Source: Halanaerobiales bacterium (GTDB taxonomy: Bacteria > Bacillota_F > Halanaerobiia > DY22613). From it: DNA of 50,498 nt. Shown here piece after piece: positions 48,401 to 50,498 of this stretch. The stretch spans positions 1 through 50,498 of the forward strand of contig JAGMES010000017.1 of NCBI GenBank assembly GCA_023128035.1, read 5' to 3'. The stretch's first letter is position 1; every line of letters starts with the position of its first letter. The notes beneath the pieces are model-generated. The model was not told the DNA's origin, did not search any database, and worked only from the letters and a program-made list of their open reading frames with translations. A program made the position numbers and the translations under genes.

Positions 48401-50498
48401 GATCAAATTTTGCTGTTTTATTCTCAAACTTATATGGTAATAATTTTAAATCTGTAAGATATGTTTCTGAATTAGTTGTAATATCCTGTTTTTGCATTGC
48501 AAACATCGTATCAAAAAGTGGATTACGATTCATATCTCTTCGTAGATTTAGTTGATCGATAAGCATCTCAAATTGATAGTCTTGATACTCATATGCTTTT
48601 AGTGCATTTTCTTTAACGTCAGCTAAAAACTCAACAAATCTGTTTGAAAGAGTTGGATAGTTTCTCATAGCCAGAGTATTGACAAACATTCCGATAATAT
48701 TTTCTAAATCTGAATGTCGTCTTCCAGCACTCGGAGTACCAACCACTATATCTTCTTGACCTGCATATTTTGCTAATAATAAATTGTAAAAAGCTAGTAA
48801 AGTCATAAATAATGTTGCACCATTTTTAGATGCTAGTTCATTTAATTCTGATGTTAATTTTTGATCTATTTCGAAATTAAATATATCACCTTCATAAGTC
48901 ATCACAGCAGGTCTCAAATAATCTGTTTGCAGATTCAATACAGGAATTTCTCCAGCAAACGTTTCTAACCAATATTTTTCCTGTTCTTTGATCTTTTCTG
49001 ATGCAAATAGTTCATTTTGCCAGACTGCAAAATCTTTATATTGCAAACGAAGTTCTGGTAATTCTTTTCCTGCAAATAAGGTAGCTAAATCTTTGATTAG
49101 ATTTGCTGTTGAAACTCCATCTGAGATAATATGATGCATATCCACTATAAATACATACTTGTTTTCTGCAAATCTAACAAATTCAACACGCAATAATGGT
49201 GCTTTCTTTAAGTCAAATGGGCGAATTAAGCTTTTCACAGTAGCATCAAGTTCAGCCTCATCTGCCTCTACTACTCTAATTGAGAACTCTACTTCATCAT
49301 GAATAAACTGTACTACTTCTCCATCTATCATTTCAAAAGATGTCCTAAATGCTTCATGATGTTTGATCAGTTTTTTGAACACATCTCTAAAGAGTTCCTT
49401 ATCTAATTCACCTTCTAAAATCATTACTGTTGGCATATTGTAAGTAATATTTTCGCCTTCTAACTGTCTTAATGCATAGATACGTTTTTGTGCAGAAGAG
49501 GCTGGATAATATTCTCTCTTTTCTACTCTTTCAATTGCTGCAAATAAAGTAGTTTCTGTTTTATTGATATATTCAGCAATTTCTTTGATAGTTGGAGTTT
49601 TAAATAATTCTATTAAAGGCAAATCTACATCAAATTCTTTTAGAATCCTTGATGTTACTTGAATCGCCTTCAATGAATGTCCACCAAGTGTAAAGAAATT
49701 ATCACTTGTCCCGATCTTTTCTACTCTTAAAACTTCCAACCAGATATCTACCAATTTTTCCTCAATCTCATTATTTGGTGCAACATACTCTGTTCCCAAA
49801 TACTGATTCCCATCTGGCTTTGGTAATGCTTTTCTATCCACTTTACCACTTGTTGTCAATGGCATTTCATCCAAATAGACAAAATAAGATGGAATCATAT
49901 ATTCTGGCAATTTGTTTAATAAAATACTGCGTATTTCTTCTGCTGATATTTTTTCATCCATGACAAGATAAGCACATAATTCCTTATTACCACTTTGATC
50001 ATTCCGTGCAACTATTACTACATCTTTAACTTCATTTAGACTCAATAATTGATTTTCAATCTCTCCTAATTCAATCCGATATCCTCTAATTTTTACTTGT
50101 TGGTCTATTCTACCCAAAAACTCAATATTTTCATCAGGTAACCATCTAACTAGGTCACCTGTTCTGTAAATCATTTCACCAAAGCTATCATATTCTGCAA
50201 TAAACGGGTTAGGGATAAATTTTTCATTAGTTAATTCTTCTCGATTTAAGTAACCCCTGGTAACACCATCACCAGAAACACATAACTCCCCTGCAACCCC
50301 GAGTGGACACAAGTTTAGATATTTGTCCAAAACATAAACCTGATAATTTGAAATTGGTTTACCAATTGGTATATTTGTGAGTTTATTATCTGAACATCTA
50401 TAATAAGTTGCACAAACTGTAGATTCTGTTGGTCCATAAGTATTATAGACTTTTGCGTATTTTAAGAGTTCTGTTATATACTCACCTTTTAGTACATC
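42429..50498 (-). CDS. NRPS, 3' part: A-PCP-C-A(Leu)-PCP-C-A-PCP-TE (5' end beyond window)
   Basis: The frame is open to the right edge, so the gene is cut there; 2689 residues are visible. Counting from the edge: C-terminal part of an A domain (YNTYGPTESTV near the start); PCP Ser275; C about 320-770 (HHIISDG); A about 790-1250; PCP Ser1302; C about 1340-1800 (HHIISDG); A about 1805-2290; PCP Ser2345; type I thioesterase with Ser2477 in AGWSIGG, to the end. Pocket residues aligned to GrsA give DAWFLGNVV for the middle A domain, the classical leucine code, and DVSNFALIY for the last, which I cannot assign. No epimerase domain is seen. The TE would release the product, so this is the last protein of its line. 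Two C-A units are close duplicates. Confidence 0.93.
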   Translation of the reverse strand, partial: DVLKGEYITELLKYAKVYNTYGPTESTVCATYYRCSDNKLTNIPIGKPISNYQVYVLDKYLNLCPLGVAGELCVSGDGVTRGYLNREELTNEKFIPNPFIAEYDSFGEMIYRTGDLVRWLPDENIEFLGRIDQQVKIRGYRIELGEIENQLLSLNEVKDVVIVARNDQSGNKELCAYLVMDEKISAEEIRSILLNKLPEYMIPSYFVYLDEMPLTTSGKVDRKALPKPDGNQYLGTEYVAPNNEIEEKLVDIWLEVLRVEKIGTSDNFFTLGGHSLKAIQVTSRILKEFDVDLPLIELFKTPTIKEIAEYINKTETTLFAAIERVEKREYYPASSAQKRIYALRQLEGENITYNMPTVMILEGELDKELFRDVFKKLIKHHEAFRTSFEMIDGEVVQFIHDEVEFSIRVVEADEAELDATVKSLIRPFDLKKAPLLRVEFVRFAENKYVFIVDMHHIISDGVSTANLIKDLATLFAGKELPELRLQYKDFAVWQNELFASEKIKEQEKYWLETFAGEIPVLNLQTDYLRPAVMTYEGDIFNFEIDQKLTSELNELASKNGATLFMTLLAFYNLLLAKYAGQEDIVVGTPSAGRRHSDLENIIGMFVNTLAMRNYPTLSNRFVEFLADVKENALKAYEYQDYQFEMLIDQLNLRRDMNRNPLFDTMFAMQKQDITTNSETYLTDLKLLPYKFENKTAKFDLLLHAIETNQGTRLSFTYNTNLFKEETIRRMAKHFVNIVEEVVKNPDAKMQAITMITEEEKSQLLYEFNQTNTEYPKDKVIHHLFIDQVNQTPDKNAIVFENQQLTYRELNKKSDQLAGLLRDKGVRADQIVGIMVEPGLEMFIGILGILKAGGAYLPIDAQYPVERIEYMVNDSHSNIVLTQNHLKDKLEFVEEVISLDNEDLYSNDFANIEIVNKSNDLAYVIYTSGSTGKPKGVLIEHKSLVNLTYWHINYYEITSLDCSTKYAGFGFDASVWEIFPYIISGATIHVIAEEMRLDVNKLNAYFEENQITISFLPTQLCEQFMTLKNNSLRKLLTGGDKLKFYQDTNYQLINNYGPTENTVVTTHYEVDKQYNNIPIGKPIDNTKVYILDKSDQLQPVGVPGELCISGDGLARGYLNNAELTDKKFVTNPYTGERMYRTGDLTRWYLDGNIEFLGRIDYQVKIRGFRIELGEIENRLLEHEMIRETIVIDKADQNDTKYLCAYIVTDTEISVADLRTYLAKDLPEYMIPSYFISLDKMPLTRNGKVDRKALPTPEGNLELGTEYVAPQDEAEEKMAKIWSEVLSVEKVGINDNFFELGGHSLKAIQLTSKVLKEFNVEMPLQEIFKTPTIKELVEYVQQAKKTVFTAIEPVEKREYYPVSSAQKRIYALRQLEGENITYNMPTVMILEGELDKEIFTNVFKNLIKRHEAFRTSFEMIDGELVQRIHDEVDFSITELEVTESELESTVKGLIKPFDLSKAPLLRVAMVKFAENKHVFLVDMHHIISDGVSTTNLIRDFAYLFAGYDLPNLPLQYKDFAVWQNELFASEKIKIQEQHWLETFAGEIPVLNLPTDYPRPVMKTYAGDDYKFSLDQDLTAKIKEVNTNFGSTLYMTLLAAYNVLLSKYAGQEDIVVGSPTAGRRHADLENIIGMFVNTLVMRNYPNVDKSFKTFLDEVKKNALGAFENQDYQFEMLVDQLNLPRDMSRNPLFDTMFMLHNVEDMSGSPDVKSDLKMTPYKFENKTTKFDLMFNAVEAQDEIRLTFSYNTDLFKPATIKRMSDHFVNIIREVVENPEIQIKAIDLLNEEEKNQLVHVFNQTVEEFPNEKTLVDIFEEAVERTPEKTALIFEGEELSYRQLNVRGNGLARVLREKGVQNQIVGMMFDRSFEMIVGIFAVLKAGGAYLPIDPDYPEDRINYMLSDSQTSILLTQQHLKDQIKFNGEILNIEEELFYTGDSTNLEIMTQPTDLAYIIYTSGSTGKPKGVMIEHRSVVNLLTALNRKYTPTENDTYLLKTAYTFDVSLSEIFGWILGNGKLVILKKDGEKDPTQICRTIDRYGVTHINFVPSMLNVFLKMAVEEDLQALSKLKYVFAAGEAISTELVKKFYQLINGVTLENLYGPTESTIYSTQYPLTDLRDETNVPIGKPLQNIQTYILNEFNQLQPIGVSGELCLAGTGLARGYLNRRELTDEKFVENPFKARERMYKTGDLVRWLPDGNIEFLGRIDHQVKIRGFRIELGEIEKQLLNHDSIQEVVVVDLEDENQNNYLCGYFVSAEELVVADLRTYLAKGLPDYMIPSYFVKLDKIPLSANGKIDRKALPKTDGSQVVATEYVAPRNELEERMATIWAEVLSVEKVGIYDNFFELGGHSIKATYLVYKISNEFDVELSLIEFFVTPTIKDLVQKIENKERRITEVYDHVVLLRRGKDKTKNLFLIHDGSGTTEGYLEFSNYSKTDFNYWGINSDLPNAGLKNITIKEIAVDYIAKIKKIQPEGPYYIAGWSIGGTIAFEIVKQLENLQDEVKQLVLFDSPAPTKDQIHQSEFTVETELEWLQEIVGDNEIIEKLNKAKDLEELWMLLMNFVEAENLNVEMVSKAIPDSLAKPIPNFDQLEITELLYRVNVVRALSQARMRYLPAGQIKTQVHFIKAKDTNRLNHVKWNEYCQKLISSEEIEGDHYSIFKLPNVIQLANSFDQMFQQNMDIVLSLDEIATTTEE
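45100..46500 (-). repeat. second C-domain segment, near-copy of the first
   Basis: The condensation domain coded here and the one at about 48200-49560 share long identical stretches, for example SSAQKRIYALRQLEGENITY, MILEGELDKE and DMHHIISDGVST, with mainly silent DNA differences. The copies point to module duplication inside this NRPS gene. Confidence 0.75.
48200..49560 (-). repeat. first C-domain segment, near-copy of the second
   Basis: Partner of the repeat at about 45100-46500. The similarity covers the PCP-C linker (VEKREYYP) and the whole C domain and fades at the A domains, whose pocket residues differ. Confidence 0.75.

Noticed and set aside
42429..50498. Many repeated stretches that could suggest a repeat array or CRISPR
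   Set aside because: They are homologous C, A and PCP domains at kilobase spacing, not short regular repeats with spacers.

Overview
The window is a low-G+C stretch with strong AAAGGAGG-type ribosome binding sites, TTG and GTG starts beside ATG, one sigma-A-like promoter (TTGACA, 17 bp, TATAGT) and densely coupled genes. This points to a Gram-positive Bacillota (clostridial) genome. A maltosyltransferase of the Thermotoga maritima type and the absence of any oxygen-linked gene would suit an anaerobe, possibly of the Halanaerobiales kind, but that placement is inference.

Layout. (1) 1-1.6 kb: an eroded flank with a broken SAM methyltransferase (- strand) and the 3' remnant of an IS21-type istA transposase (+ strand). 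(2) 1.6-34.5 kb: one long run of minus-strand genes, mostly overlapping or a few bases apart, transcribed from right to left. In transcription order: a 5632-residue NRPS/PKS hybrid (C-A-PCP-KS-AT-ACP-C-A-PCP-KS-AT-ACP-C-A-PCP-C); a fatty-acyl-AMP ligase-ACP-KS protein whose AT is degenerate; a free ACP; an acyl-CoA dehydrogenase; a free malonyl-type acyltransferase; a glutamate-1-semialdehyde-type aminotransferase; a 3-hydroxyacyl-CoA dehydrogenase; an FkbH-like glyceryl transferase/phosphatase; a second free ACP; a CPBP-like membrane protein without the usual catalytic residues; an MFS exporter; and an FtsX-type ABC exporter. (3) 34.5-37.2 kb: small membrane protein genes, a broken secreted-peptide gene, a divergent signal peptidase II (LspA) paralogue and a broken PfkB kinase. 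(4) 37.4-42.4 kb: plus-strand genes for a GH13 maltosyltransferase and an ABC transporter, with a broken XRE regulator between them. (5) 42.4-50.5 kb: the 3' part of another large NRPS (A-PCP-C-A-PCP-C-A-PCP-TE) whose 5' end lies beyond the right edge; one A domain carries the exact leucine pocket code.

How it may work. The acyl-AMP ligase would load a fatty acid on its ACP and the KS would extend it. The KS module has lost its own AT and ACP. A free AT, a free ACP and a free aminotransferase lie just downstream, so the cluster looks like a taken-apart version of the iturin/mycosubtilin starter module, which makes a beta-amino fatty acid. Alongside is a set (ACP, acyl-CoA dehydrogenase, hydroxyacyl dehydrogenase, FkbH) known from zwittermicin and FK520-type pathways for hydroxymalonyl- or methoxymalonyl-ACP; with no intact O-methyltransferase, hydroxymalonyl-ACP is the better guess. 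None of the PKS modules has a ketoreductase. The product would be a lipopeptide/polyketide hybrid. Whether the right-hand NRPS belongs to the same line (it ends in a thioesterase, which the left-hand proteins lack) cannot be settled here. The LspA paralogue may be a self-resistance gene, as known for globomycin and myxovirescin producers.
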